Of a DNA stretch of 64,000 nucleotides, positions 31,533 to 40,041 are shown piece after piece. Each line of letters begins with the position of its first letter. The first letter of the stretch is position 1. The notes under the pieces are model-generated. The model did not search any database and was not told the origin of the DNA. It was given only the letters and a program-made list of their open reading frames with translations. The stretch spans positions 62,001 through 126,000 of the forward strand of contig JADKKI010000012.1 in assembly GCA_016720595.1 (NCBI GenBank), given 5' to 3'. This DNA comes from Myxococcales bacterium. Its GTDB lineage: Bacteria > Myxococcota_A > Polyangia > Haliangiales > Haliangiaceae. A program made the translations under genes and the position numbers.

Positions 31533-34205
31533 ATGGCTCGGTGGTACCTCGCGATCGCCCTGATCGCGATCTGGTCCGCGCGCGGCATCGCCGATGATGC
31601 ACGGGCACCCGCCCCACCGCCGCCGCAGAAGCCGATCGGCGTGGTGACCAAGCAGCCCAAGCTGCTCCAGGCCGTGGCGCCGGACTACCCACCAGCTGCG
31701 CTCGCGGCGAACAAGACCGCGAAGGTCAAGGTCCGGATCAAGATCGATGCCGGCGGGCTGGTCACCAGCGTCGACGTGATCGACAAGGTCGGCGACGGCT
31801 TCGACGAGGCCGCGGTCGCCGCCGCGCTGCAGTACATCTTCGAGCCCGCGGAGATCGATGGCGTGCCCGCGGCGATCACCGTCGAGACGACGATCAACTT
31901 CGTGATCGAGCAGGTCGAAGAGCCCGATCCCGTACCGGTCAAACCACCTCCCGGCACCGGACCGCAGGCCGGCCCGCCGAACCACGCCGGCAACATGCTG
32001 CTGCCGGTGACGATCGAGGGCACCGTGGTCGAGCGCGGTACGCGGCGCAAGCTCGGCGGCATCATCGTCTCGATCAGCGAGCTCGGCCTCGATGCAGTGA
32101 CCGGGGACGACGGCTCGTTCCACTTCCACGGCGTCGACGCCGGCAGCTACAAGATCCTCGCGATCGATCCGAAGTTCGATCGCCTCGAGCGTCCGATCAC
32201 GCTCGCGAAGCGCGAGGCCGTGGAGATCCGGTTGTGGATGCGCCCCCGCGGCGGCAATCCGTACGAGACCGTCGTCGAAGGCGACCGCGAGGTCCTCGAG
32301 GTCACCCGGCGCACGTTGCAGCGGCAACAGCTCTCGAGCGTTCCCGGCACGTTCGGCGATCCGATCCGCGTGATCCAGACGCTCCCCGGCATGCAGCGCG
32401 CCCCGTTCGGCCTGGGGCTCCTCCTCGTGCGCGGCTCGAACCCGGATGACACCGGCATCTTCGTCGATGGCCACGAGGTGCCGTCGCTGTTCCACTTCCT
32501 CGGCGGGCCCTCGATCTTCAACGTCGAGATGCTCGAATCGATCGACCTGTACCCGGGCGGCTTCCCGGCACGGTTCGGCCGCAAGCACGGTGGCGCGGTG
32601 GCCCTCGAGCTGCGCCCGACGCAATCCGATGGGGTCCACGGCTCGGCGAAGGTCGACTTCATCGACGCGGGTGGCTATCTCCGCGCACCGATCACCAAGG
32701 ATGTCTCGTTCGCGGTGGCCGGCCGGCGCTCGTACATCGATGCGTTCCTCGGCTTCGTGCTCCCGGAGCCGCCGAAGGGTGGCCAGCGGATCGTCACGCC
32801 GGTCTACTACGACTACTCCGGCCGTCTCGACTGGAACCTCCACGAGGACGGGCGCGTCAGCCTGTTCGCGATCGGGTCGTCGGACACGCTGCACGTGCTC
32901 GATCAGGATCCGGAATCGGCGGTCTCCACCGATCTCAACACGTCGGTGAAGTTCTTCCGCGTGATCGGCTCGTACGTGCGGCCGTTCAGCGAGGATCTGA
33001 AGCTCACGCTGTCGCCGGCGTGGGGCCGCGACACGCTGTCGTTCACCGGCGCCCAGGCCGAGGCCGCCGGCCCGTTCACCAGCATCGGCATCGTCAACAA
33101 CAACCTCTCGTACCGCGCGCGCATCGCCGGGAAGCTGTCCCGCAAGGTCTACCTCGACGCCGGCCTCGACGTGCTCTCGCGGATCACGACGTACGAGGCG
33201 CTGATCCCGATCGACGACTCGCTGATCAACACGCAAGGCGTGGACATCCCGCCGTCGGCGTTGTTCCGCGGCGCCTCCTCGCTCGGCATGGGCCTCCACG
33301 CCGACATCGGCATCGACGTGACGCGGCGCTGGAAGCTGATCCCGAGCCTCCGGCTCGACTCCTACATCATCGACGGTCAGGACCGCGGATCGGTGGATCC
33401 ACGGATCGTGGCGCGCTACGAGCTCGATCCGAAGCTCACCCTCAAGGGCTACGTCGGCGAGTTCAGCCAGCCCCCGCAGCCGGAGGCGGTGGATGCGCGG
33501 TTCGGCAACCCCAAGGTCGGGATGGAGCACGCCACCCACTTCGGCCTCGGCTACGAGTGGAAGCCGGATCGGCTGTGGAAGGTCGACAGCGAGATCTACT
33601 ACGTGCGGCGCCGTAGCCTCGTGGTGTTCTCGAACGACCTCACCGCGAACGACGACGGCACGTTCTCCAACGTCAACTTCATCAACGAGGGCCGGCGCGA
33701 TTCGTATGGCTTCGAGATGCTGATCAAGCGCGAGATCAGCGAGCACGCGTTCGGCTGGCTGTCGTACACGTTCAGCCGCTCGCACCAGCGGCAGCACCCC
33801 GGGCAGGTGTTCAGCCCCACGGCGTTCGATCAACCGCACGTGCTCAACGCCGTCGGCAGCTGGAAGCCCGGCAAGGGCTGGGAGCTGGGTGCGCGGTTCC
33901 AGCTCGCGAGCGGCCGCCCCGATACGCCGATCCTCGGCTCCACCTACGATGCCGACACCGGCGAGTACGTGCCGGTGCGTGGCCCGCTGCGCTCGATCCG
34001 CACCCCGCTGTTCACCCAGCTCGACGTGCGCGCCGAGAAGGTCTGGCTGTTCAAGACGTGGAGCCTCGGGCTCTACCTCGACATCATCAACGTCACCAAC
34101 GCGGAGAACGTCGAGGCCACGCAGTACGACTACCGGTTCCGCGAATCTGCGCCGGTGACCAGCTTCCCGATCCTGCCGACGCTCGGCCTGCGGGGGACCT
34201 GGTGA
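31533..34205 (+). CDS. TonB-dependent receptor with N-terminal TonB domain and carboxypeptidase-like domain
   Basis: The 890-residue protein has a signal peptide, then a TonB C-terminal-type domain (about 47-125: VAPDYPPAALAANKTAKVKVRIKIDAGGLVTSVDVIDK, FEPAEIDGVPAAITVETTINFVI). A Pro-rich linker is followed by a carboxypeptidase-regulatory-like domain (about 150-230, VTGDDGSFHFHGVDAGSYKILAIDP), a plug with GTFGDPIRVIQTLPGMQRAPFG and DGHEVPSLFHFLGGPS, and a 22-strand-like barrel to the C-terminal GLRGTW. Having an energiser domain fused to the receptor is unusual; most receptors only carry a TonB box. Its stop overlaps the next gene's GTG. It likely imports or senses a substrate with the two coupled lipoproteins. 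Confidence 0.9.
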   Translation: MARWYLAIALIAIWSARGIADDARAPAPPPPQKPIGVVTKQPKLLQAVAPDYPPAALAANKTAKVKVRIKIDAGGLVTSVDVIDKVGDGFDEAAVAAALQYIFEPAEIDGVPAAITVETTINFVIEQVEEPDPVPVKPPPGTGPQAGPPNHAGNMLLPVTIEGTVVERGTRRKLGGIIVSISELGLDAVTGDDGSFHFHGVDAGSYKILAIDPKFDRLERPITLAKREAVEIRLWMRPRGGNPYETVVEGDREVLEVTRRTLQRQQLSSVPGTFGDPIRVIQTLPGMQRAPFGLGLLLVRGSNPDDTGIFVDGHEVPSLFHFLGGPSIFNVEMLESIDLYPGGFPARFGRKHGGAVALELRPTQSDGVHGSAKVDFIDAGGYLRAPITKDVSFAVAGRRSYIDAFLGFVLPEPPKGGQRIVTPVYYDYSGRLDWNLHEDGRVSLFAIGSSDTLHVLDQDPESAVSTDLNTSVKFFRVIGSYVRPFSEDLKLTLSPAWGRDTLSFTGAQAEAAGPFTSIGIVNNNLSYRARIAGKLSRKVYLDAGLDVLSRITTYEALIPIDDSLINTQGVDIPPSALFRGASSLGMGLHADIGIDVTRRWKLIPSLRLDSYIIDGQDRGSVDPRIVARYELDPKLTLKGYVGEFSQPPQPEAVDARFGNPKVGMEHATHFGLGYEWKPDRLWKVDSEIYYVRRRSLVVFSNDLTANDDGTFSNVNFINEGRRDSYGFEMLIKREISEHAFGWLSYTFSRSHQRQHPGQVFSPTAFDQPHVLNAVGSWKPGKGWELGARFQLASGRPDTPILGSTYDADTGEYVPVRGPLRSIRTPLFTQLDVRAEKVWLFKTWSLGLYLDIINVTNAENVEATQYDYRFRESAPVTSFPILPTLGLRGTW

Positions 34206-35212
34206 GCAGGGGTCTCGCCCTCGTGATCTGCGTCCTATCTGGATGCGCCACGTTCGAGGATCCTTCGATCGTGCTCGACCTCCGGATCCTCGCGATGACC
34301 GCATCGCTGGATCCGTTCGTGCCGCTGAACCAGCCCGTCGCCGGTCCGGAGCAGGTGATCGACGTCGATCTCGAACATCCGAACCCCACCGAGATCCTCG
34401 CGCAGCTCGCGCCCACCACGATCTGCGGGTACGTGGCCGATCCCGTGGCGCACCGAGAGCTGCGCTGGAAGATGACGGTGTGCCTGCTCGATCTCGACGA
34501 TCGCTGCGATCTCACGCACCCGGTGATCGAGCTCGGCTCGGGCCTCCTCGGCGATCCCGATGACAGCGTCGATCCGCAGGTGCCGTGTGCGGACCTGATC
34601 CCGGATCAGACGCTCCTGACCATCCTGCGCGAGGCCGTGATGGCGAACCCGGTCCAGGCGCTCGGCGGGATCGAGTATGGCGTGGTCCTCGCGATCGACG
34701 ATCCGGCGATGCCCGGCGCCGCCGTCTATGCGGCGAAGCACCTCCGCCTCGCCGCGCGCATCCCGGTCAACCGCGAGCGGAACACCAACCCGTTCATCAG
34801 CTACCTCGATGCCGCCGTCACCGGGATCGGCCTGTTGATCCCGAAGTGCCGGTGCGCGAACGCCCTCTCGGCGGCGTGCGACATCCCGACCGTCAAGTCC
34901 GGCGCGGTGGTCACGCTGTTCCCCGTCGAGCCGGATCACGTGCGCGAGGAGTACTTCGCCCCGAAGCTCGACGGCAGCGCCGCGAAGCTCGAGGAGACGA
35001 TCACCTACCAGTGGCTTGCGGCCAACGGCTCGTTCTCCGACGAGACCACCGGCGGCGGCCACGACGTCCTCGGCAACCAATCGCTCCTGGGCACCGAGTG
35101 GCACGCACCGCGCGGCCACAAGGCGCAGATCCTCGTGCCGCTGTGGATGATCCAGCGCGACGAGCGCTACGGCGTGAACCTGCTGGAGACCTGCCTCCGG
35201 GTGGACCCGTGA
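34202..35212 (+). CDS. Lipoprotein A coupled to the TonB receptor
   Basis: A GTG at 34202 within GTGA at the receptor stop opens a 336-residue lipoprotein (signal with lipobox VLSGC, then ATFEDPSIVLDLRILAM). The mature part is about 320 residues, mixed beta, with paired cysteines, and ends LLETCLRVDP. It is paralogous to the next gene: both share FEDP-[SD]-IV, VDLRxLA, PxQVIDVDL, RWK-[ML]-[ST]-[VL]-C, LDGxxxxxEE/TITYQW and DERYGVNLLE-type ends. The long open frame upstream is receptor shadow. Role inferred from position: a surface lipoprotein capping or feeding the receptor. No known family recognised. Confidence 0.82.
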   Translation: MSRGLALVICVLSGCATFEDPSIVLDLRILAMTASLDPFVPLNQPVAGPEQVIDVDLEHPNPTEILAQLAPTTICGYVADPVAHRELRWKMTVCLLDLDDRCDLTHPVIELGSGLLGDPDDSVDPQVPCADLIPDQTLLTILREAVMANPVQALGGIEYGVVLAIDDPAMPGAAVYAAKHLRLAARIPVNRERNTNPFISYLDAAVTGIGLLIPKCRCANALSAACDIPTVKSGAVVTLFPVEPDHVREEYFAPKLDGSAAKLEETITYQWLAANGSFSDETTGGGHDVLGNQSLLGTEWHAPRGHKAQILVPLWMIQRDERYGVNLLETCLRVDP

Positions 35213-36198
35213 AGCGAGGTCTGACCCCGGTTCTCGCCACTGTTCTGGCCCTGGTTCTCGCGGGCTGCACCTCGTTCGAGGATCCCGACATCGTCGTGGA
35301 TCTGCGCGTGCTCGCCGTCGCCGCCGATGTGCCCGAGCAGATCGTCGACGTGGATCTCGCGAACCCGCAGATGCCCGCGCAGCTGCTCCAGCAGCTCGTG
35401 CCGGCGCAGGTGTGCGCGCTGATCGCGGATCCCGCGTTCGAGCGGAGGATCCGCTGGAAGCTCTCGCTGTGCTCGTACGGCGACTACAGCCGCTGCGATC
35501 CGGACGTGATGGCCACGCTCGCCTCGGGCACGATCGACGATCCGGACACCGCCACGCCGCACCCCACGATGTGCGCGACGGTGATGCCGAACGCGAACCT
35601 CCTGGGCGTGCTCCTCGACACCCTGAGCGGAGATGTCCTCGGTGGTCTCGGCGGCGTGGACTATCTCGTCGAGCTGTCCGTCGGCGGCGCCGATGCGGAT
35701 CCCGCGCTCGATCTGTACGCCGCCAAGAACCTTCGCGTGGCACCACGGATCCCCGCGGCGCGGCAGCCCAACAACAACCCCTCGCTCGATCGGATCGAGG
35801 CGACGATCGACGGCGGCCCTCCGACCGCGCTCGGCATCGGGCGCTGCGTCGATGCGGAGCCGACGTTGACCGTGCGCCCCAACGCCAAGGTGCGGTTCAC
35901 GCCGATCGAGGCGGCAAGCGCGCGCGAGGCGTACGTGGTGCCGACGCTCGATGGCACCGGGCGGATGTTCACGGAGAGCCTGACCTATCAGTGGATCGCG
36001 AGCGCGGGCGGGTTCTCCTCGGGCAGCACGGGTGGCCCCCGCGACGTCACCGGAAACCCGCCGCCGCTGTTCAGCGACTGGGGCGCGCCGAACGCGGGAG
36101 ATCTCTCCGGCCCCACGGACATCTCGCTGTGGATCATCCAGCGCGACGAGCGGCTCGGCGTGCGCTGGTACGAGAGCTGTATCCGCGTGGTGCCGTAG
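35209..36198 (+). CDS. Lipoprotein B, paralog of lipoprotein A
   Basis: A GTG at 35209 within GTGA overlaps the previous stop; the 329-residue product has lipobox LVLAGC, then TSFEDPDIVVDLRVLAVAADVPEQIVDVDL. It aligns with lipoprotein A throughout (ALIADPAFERRIRWKLSLC, LYAAKNLRVAPRIPAARQPNNNPSLDRIEATIDG, LTYQWIASAGGFSSGSTGG, IQRDERLGVRWYESCIRVV). Lipoprotein A thus appears to be a tandem duplicate kept in one translationally coupled operon with the receptor. Stop is TAG at 36196-36198; the next gene, a kinase, ends one base downstream on the other strand. Function unknown. Confidence 0.82.
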   Translation: MKRGLTPVLATVLALVLAGCTSFEDPDIVVDLRVLAVAADVPEQIVDVDLANPQMPAQLLQQLVPAQVCALIADPAFERRIRWKLSLCSYGDYSRCDPDVMATLASGTIDDPDTATPHPTMCATVMPNANLLGVLLDTLSGDVLGGLGGVDYLVELSVGGADADPALDLYAAKNLRVAPRIPAARQPNNNPSLDRIEATIDGGPPTALGIGRCVDAEPTLTVRPNAKVRFTPIEAASAREAYVVPTLDGTGRMFTESLTYQWIASAGGFSSGSTGGPRDVTGNPPPLFSDWGAPNAGDLSGPTDISLWIIQRDERLGVRWYESCIRVVP

Positions 36199-37353
36199 TC
36201 AGCTGAGCGTGACCCAGGCGATCGCCGCGCCGACCGCACCGATCAGCGCACCGAGCACGTAGATCACGAGCCGAGGTGACGGGTCCGGCAGCGGCTGAGC
36301 ATCGACGACGCTCCCATGCGCGAACTGCTCGAGCTCGGGCACGGCGTGAACCTGCGCGATCCGCGGGATCGATGGGGCGCGCGGCGGCTCGAGCGCGCGA
36401 TCGATCGCCCTCGCCAGCTCCACCACGTTCTCGTAACGATGCGCCGGATCGCGCTCGAGACAGCGCAGCAGCAGCTGATCGATCACCTCGGGCACCCGGG
36501 AGATCGACGACGGCAGCGGAGGGGCCTGTGTCAGCATCGCCGTGACCAGCGCCGGAGCGTTCGTCGCTTCGGGAAACGGGCGGCGGCCACAGATCAGCTC
36601 GAAGGCGATCACGCCGAGCGCGTAGATGTCCGAGCGCGGGCTGCACGTGGCGCCGATCAGCTGCTCGGGTGCCATGTAGTCGAGCGTGCCGAGCGCCTGC
36701 CCCACGAACGTCAGCTCGTCGCCGTCATCGATCCCGCTGCCCTCCTCGACCTTGGCGATCCCGAAGTCGAGGACCTTCACGAAGTCGTTGTCGTCGAGGT
36801 GGATGTTGGCGGGCTTGAGATCGCGGTGGACGATCCCGCGCGCGTGCGCCTCGCCGAGGGAGCTGCACGTCGCCCGCACGATCGCGAGCACGTCGCGCCA
36901 CGGTAGAGGTCCGCGGGCCTCGAACCGCTCGAGGAGCGTCTCCCCGCGCAGCAGCTCCATCGCGATGAACAGCGTCCCGTCGCGCAGCTCGCCGCGCTCG
37001 AACGTGGCCACGGTGTGCGAATCGCGCAGGTTCGCCAGGGTCTTGCTCTCGCGCCGGAACCGCGCGGAGATCTGCGGGTCGCTCGCGAAATCTGCGTGCA
37101 GCACCTTGAGCGCGAGCTCGATGCCGGTGGGGAGGTGAGTCACGCGGTAGATCGCGCCGAAGCCACCCTCGGCGATCTTGCCCTCGATGCGATAGATCCC
37201 TCCGAGCACGGTTCCGCTGTGGGAGTCATGCCGGAGGCGCGACCGCCGGCCGCACAGGCGGCAGAACAGCGACTGGCCCACGAACGCCGTCCCGCACGCC
37301 ACGCATGCGTGACTCGCGTGCCCGTGCACCTTCGGGTCCGGCTCGGTCCGCAT
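36199..37353 (-). CDS. Zinc-ribbon Ser/Thr protein kinase 1
   Basis: ATG 37353, two bases after the upstream gene's stop, gives 384 residues. A CxxC-x10-CxxC zinc ribbon lies at about 16-33 (CVACGTAFVGQSLFCRLC). The kinase domain spans about 55-310: glycine loop GKIAEGGFGAIY, LALKVLH (Lys), HRDLKPANIHLDDN and DFGIAK catalytic residues, and YMAPEQ. A C-terminal membrane helix (about 360-380) anchors it. All key residues are present, so it should be active. It pairs with the next kinase (same strand, two-base gap) and probably shares its promoter. The zinc ribbon resembles sensor modules in other myxobacterial kinases, but the signal is not known. Confidence 0.92.
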   Translation of the reverse strand: MRTEPDPKVHGHASHACVACGTAFVGQSLFCRLCGRRSRLRHDSHSGTVLGGIYRIEGKIAEGGFGAIYRVTHLPTGIELALKVLHADFASDPQISARFRRESKTLANLRDSHTVATFERGELRDGTLFIAMELLRGETLLERFEARGPLPWRDVLAIVRATCSSLGEAHARGIVHRDLKPANIHLDDNDFVKVLDFGIAKVEEGSGIDDGDELTFVGQALGTLDYMAPEQLIGATCSPRSDIYALGVIAFELICGRRPFPEATNAPALVTAMLTQAPPLPSSISRVPEVIDQLLLRCLERDPAHRYENVVELARAIDRALEPPRAPSIPRIAQVHAVPELEQFAHGSVVDAQPLPDPSPRLVIYVLGALIGAVGAAIAWVTLS

Positions 37354-37355
37354 CG

Positions 37356-38594
37356 CTACACGCAGCCCGCGACCGCGGCACCGAAGCCGACGCCGCAGAC
37401 GAGAAATGCAAACGCCCACATCCGCCAGCCACGCGGCTGACGGGAGGTTTCGATTGCCGCGTCGATCTCCGGATCACTCCCCCTCGCGTCGACGAACGTG
37501 GGTATGCGGGCGGAGTCGATGACGAGGCGGGGCGGCTCGAGCTCGAAAGCGGAGGTGTGGGCGAACACCCTGCGCGCGGCCTTCGGCGGAGGCTCGGGCG
37601 GTGGAGGCGTCAGGATCCTCTCGAGCTCGAGGAGGAGCTCGATGGCGGTGGAGAACCGATCTTCGGGGTTCGGTGCCAGACAGCGGAGTAGCAGCTGCTC
37701 GACGCTGCGGGGGACCTCGACAGGAAGGACCGCCGGCGCGGCGCCAGGGGTACGAGGGCGCCCCATCAGCAGCTCGAGCCCGATCACCCCGAGTGCATAC
37801 AGATCAGCACGTCCATCACAGGTCTGCCCGACGAGCTGCTCGGGCGCCATGTATTGCAACGTTCCGACGGCGTGGCCGGCGTGGGTGAGCTCCTCGTCGA
37901 GCGCATTGGGTCGCAGCTTCGCGAGCCCGAAATCGATCACCTTCACAGCACCGTCGGCGCCCACACGAATGTTCGCGGGCTTGAGATCACGATGGACGAT
38001 GCCGTGCGAGTGCGCCTCTGCGAGCGACCGCCCGACCGAGCGGAGGATGGAGAGGACCTCGCGCCATGGCATCGCGCCACGCGTGCGCACGCGGACATCG
38101 AGCCCTTCGCCGCGCAGGAGCTCCATCGCGATGTACAGCGTGCCGTCGGCAGCCTCGCCGTGGTCATACGCCGCCACCGTGTGGGCGTCGCGCAGGCGGG
38201 TCAGGCACTTCGCCTCGCGACGGAAGCGCTCGGTCACGATCGGATCGCTGGCGAGCTCGGGGTGCAACACCTTGAGCGCCACCTGGAGATCGCTCGGGAT
38301 GTACCGGGCGCGATAAACCGTCGCGGTCTGACCTTCGGCGAGCTTGTCCTCGATGACGTACAGCTCGTCGAGCACCGTCCCGACGAGAGACGAACGCGGC
38401 CGCGTGCGATCTCCGCACATCCCGCAGAACTGCGCCTCGGCGTCGAGCATCGACGCGCAGCTCGGACAGCTCGCGCGCCGCACGACGAGCGTCTGCCGGT
38501 GATCCTCGCTGACCAGCGTCTTCAGCGTGTCGGCGTCGCGGCGTCCGCGCACGATGCGAGTCGGACGCTGGTGGATGTCGGGGTGCGGGTACAT
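37356..38594 (-). CDS. Zinc-ribbon Ser/Thr protein kinase 2, altered glycine loop
   Basis: The 412-residue protein has a zinc ribbon CPSCASMLDAEAQFCGMC (about 43-60). The kinase domain (about 75-340) has catalytic HRDLKPANI, DFGLAK (read as VIDFGLAKL) and YMAPEQ. The nucleotide loop reads DKLAEGQTATVYRA: the second glycine of GxGxxG is Thr, so ATP binding may be weaker. A C-terminal membrane helix (about 385-407) ends at AGCV. It starts 10 bases after the stop of a 19-residue peptide ORF, with GAGGAG as the ribosome site, and is followed at two bases by kinase 1. The duplicate kinases likely form one functional pair. Confidence 0.9.
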   Translation of the reverse strand: MYPHPDIHQRPTRIVRGRRDADTLKTLVSEDHRQTLVVRRASCPSCASMLDAEAQFCGMCGDRTRPRSSLVGTVLDELYVIEDKLAEGQTATVYRARYIPSDLQVALKVLHPELASDPIVTERFRREAKCLTRLRDAHTVAAYDHGEAADGTLYIAMELLRGEGLDVRVRTRGAMPWREVLSILRSVGRSLAEAHSHGIVHRDLKPANIRVGADGAVKVIDFGLAKLRPNALDEELTHAGHAVGTLQYMAPEQLVGQTCDGRADLYALGVIGLELLMGRPRTPGAAPAVLPVEVPRSVEQLLLRCLAPNPEDRFSTAIELLLELERILTPPPPEPPPKAARRVFAHTSAFELEPPRLVIDSARIPTFVDARGSDPEIDAAIETSRQPRGWRMWAFAFLVCGVGFGAAVAGCV

Positions 38595-38604
38595 AGGAAT
38601 CTCC

Positions 38605-38664
38605 TCAGAAGCAGCCGTTGGTCGCGATGACGAGAAGCGTGAGCAGGAGCTTGAAGTGCCGCAT
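38605..38664 (-). CDS. 19-residue lipopeptide ORF upstream of the kinase pair
   Basis: ATG 38664 to TGA 38605 encodes MRHFKLLLTLLVIATNGCF. GGAGG lies five bases before the ATG, an excellent ribosome site. The peptide looks like a truncated lipoprotein signal: basic start, hydrophobic core, then NGC followed by a single Phe. Possible meanings are a translated leader that regulates the kinase genes (10 bases downstream), a true mini-lipoprotein like entericidin but far shorter, or chance. A good sigma-54-like promoter stands just upstream (38687-38702), supporting a real 5' gene. It is too short for family searches. Confidence 0.6.
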   Translation of the reverse strand: MRHFKLLLTLLVIATNGCF

Positions 38665-38686
38665 GTGAACCTCCGATGAGAGCTAG

Positions 38687-38702
38687 AGCAGCCCGCGTGC
38701 CA
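38687..38702 (-). promoter_or_regulatory. Candidate sigma-54 promoter of the lipopeptide-kinase operon
   Basis: Read on the reverse strand, TGGCACGCGGGCTGCT matches 10 of 11 fixed positions of TGGCAC-N5-TTGCW with exact GG-N10-GC spacing. It is the best -24/-12 match I found. The predicted start near 38676 leaves a short leader in which the GGAGG (38670-38674) stands before the ATG 38664. It lies in the 95-bp gap between the protease gene and the peptide. Confidence 0.6.
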
Positions 38703-38759
38703 GGCTCGGGTGGCGCCAAGTCCTTGATCGGCAAGCGACCGATCCGCAGGCGCGAGCCA

Positions 38760-39638
38760 TCACTGCGGGGGTCGGCAAGCAGGCCGCCGACGGCGCCCTG
38801 CGACGAGCACGAGAAGGCCCGCCATCACGAGCACTTGCCCGGCCGCGCCTGGAGCGTCGCCACTGCAGCTGCAGGCCGTCGACAGCTCGCTGAAGTTGGT
38901 GCACGTACCGGGGTGCTTTCGATAGATCTGGCAGATCGCCTGACGCTCGTCCGGCTGCGGCACCCGGCGGAGCACCTCACCCGTGCCCGACCACGGGTAC
39001 ATCGTCTCCGCCACCACGCCGACGTTCTGCTTGCTCGCGGAGCAGGCAGGCACGATGTGGCCCGCAGGGTCGTAGAGGAGCAGGCCTGGCTCGGTCACGC
39101 ACGAGTGCTCGAGTCCGAGCACGTGCCCGAGCTCGTGCGTGATCGTGGTCAGCAGATCGTAAGAGGTGCGGGATCCATCCGTCGCGAACTTGTTGCGAAG
39201 GTTGATCTCGAGATCGATCTCGACGAGCTGACCGTCGCGCGGATCACCCGGCCGGTCGAAGAAGTACATCGAGGTCACGGCGAGGGCATCCGGGGTCAGG
39301 CAGACCTCCTCGTCGTTGTGGGTGCCATCGGCGCAGTAGTCCGGTCCTCGCGTGACGACGAGGTTGTGGCCGTCGAACCCCGTCTCGTCGGTGTCGGTGA
39401 TGCCCTCGACCACGGTGAACGGCAACGCGTCACAGCCATCGCTCTGCCAGGCGTCGATCGCCTGGGTCAGGATGCCGCGGAGCTCGTCTTCCGTGGGCCC
39501 CGGGACGACGAGGTGACCGATCTCGAGGAGTGGACACGTGCCCTCCCACTCGATCGGCGTGCCGCTCTTGGTCGCCTGCTGGACGAAGCCCGTTCCGAGA
39601 AGTGCCAGACCGATCAACCAGGAGGCGCGCGGCTTCAC
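38760..39638 (-). CDS. Matrixin-like zinc metalloprotease with MYXO-CTERM tail
   Basis: GTG 39638 gives 292 residues with a signal segment (ASWLIGLALLGTGF). The zinc site HELGHVLGLEH lies near residue 165, followed by the Met-turn AETMYPW, so it is a metzincin of the matrixin type. The C-terminus has CSCSGDAPGAAG, a hydrophobic helix (QVLVMAGLLVLVA) and GRRRR: the layout of MYXO-CTERM, a myxobacterial anchor whose Cys and transmembrane segment are recognised by myxosortase. This predicts a protease displayed on the cell surface after processing. Its GTG overlaps the upstream stop (GTGA), tying it to the small gene at 39635-40033. Substrate unknown. Confidence 0.88.
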   Translation of the reverse strand: MKPRASWLIGLALLGTGFVQQATKSGTPIEWEGTCPLLEIGHLVVPGPTEDELRGILTQAIDAWQSDGCDALPFTVVEGITDTDETGFDGHNLVVTRGPDYCADGTHNDEEVCLTPDALAVTSMYFFDRPGDPRDGQLVEIDLEINLRNKFATDGSRTSYDLLTTITHELGHVLGLEHSCVTEPGLLLYDPAGHIVPACSASKQNVGVVAETMYPWSGTGEVLRRVPQPDERQAICQIYRKHPGTCTNFSELSTACSCSGDAPGAAGQVLVMAGLLVLVAGRRRRPACRPPQ

Positions 39639-40033
39639 TGGAGCACCATCGTGCGCGTCCCGAGGCCCACGAGACGGAGCCCGGTCTCGGTCGGCCGCAC
39701 GCTGACCCGGATGCGCTCGCCTGGCGTGAACTTCGGTGCTCCGGTGACGCGCATCGTGATCCCGTCGATCGAGCCGCCCGCGACGAGAAACACCGACGGT
39801 GTGTCGTCCGCGGCGGCACCGTCGAGATCGACCGTGACGCGGGTCAGGATCTTGCGGCCGTGCCACTCCGCGGTCGTGCCTCGGACCTGCCCGGTCAACA
39901 CCTGCTCGGCCCCCAGGCCCGCGAGCACCTGCGCGCCGATCGCGTCGTCGATGCGATACGTGGTCGCCGAGGCAGTCAGGACCAGCGTGCCGGTCGCCGC
40001 GATGACGACGATTCCGATGATGGTGGTCTTCAT
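39635..40033 (-). CDS. Small membrane-anchored protein (132 aa)
   Basis: ATG 40033 gives 132 residues with an N-terminal hydrophobic segment (KTTIIGIVVIAATGTLVL), which could be a signal or anchor. The remainder is beta-rich (EQVLTGQVRGTTAEWHGRKILTRVTVDLDG, KFTPGERIRVSVRPTETGLRLVGLG). No family recognised. Its pattern resembles small exported beta-sandwich proteins. The stop overlaps the protease start in GTGA, and eight bases separate it from the upstream lipoprotein, so all belong to one operon. It may be the protease's chaperone or inhibitor, which is speculation from position only. Confidence 0.7.
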   Translation of the reverse strand: MKTTIIGIVVIAATGTLVLTASATTYRIDDAIGAQVLAGLGAEQVLTGQVRGTTAEWHGRKILTRVTVDLDGAAADDTPSVFLVAGGSIDGITMRVTGAPKFTPGERIRVSVRPTETGLRLVGLGTRTMVLQ

Positions 40034-40041
40034 CGGGATGC

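Noticed and set aside
31173..34304. A 1043-codon open frame on the reverse strand opposite the TonB receptor
   Set aside because: It mirrors the receptor gene, has Arg/Glu/Asp/Leu-skewed shadow composition, and lacks domain signatures; the plus-strand gene has clear motifs.
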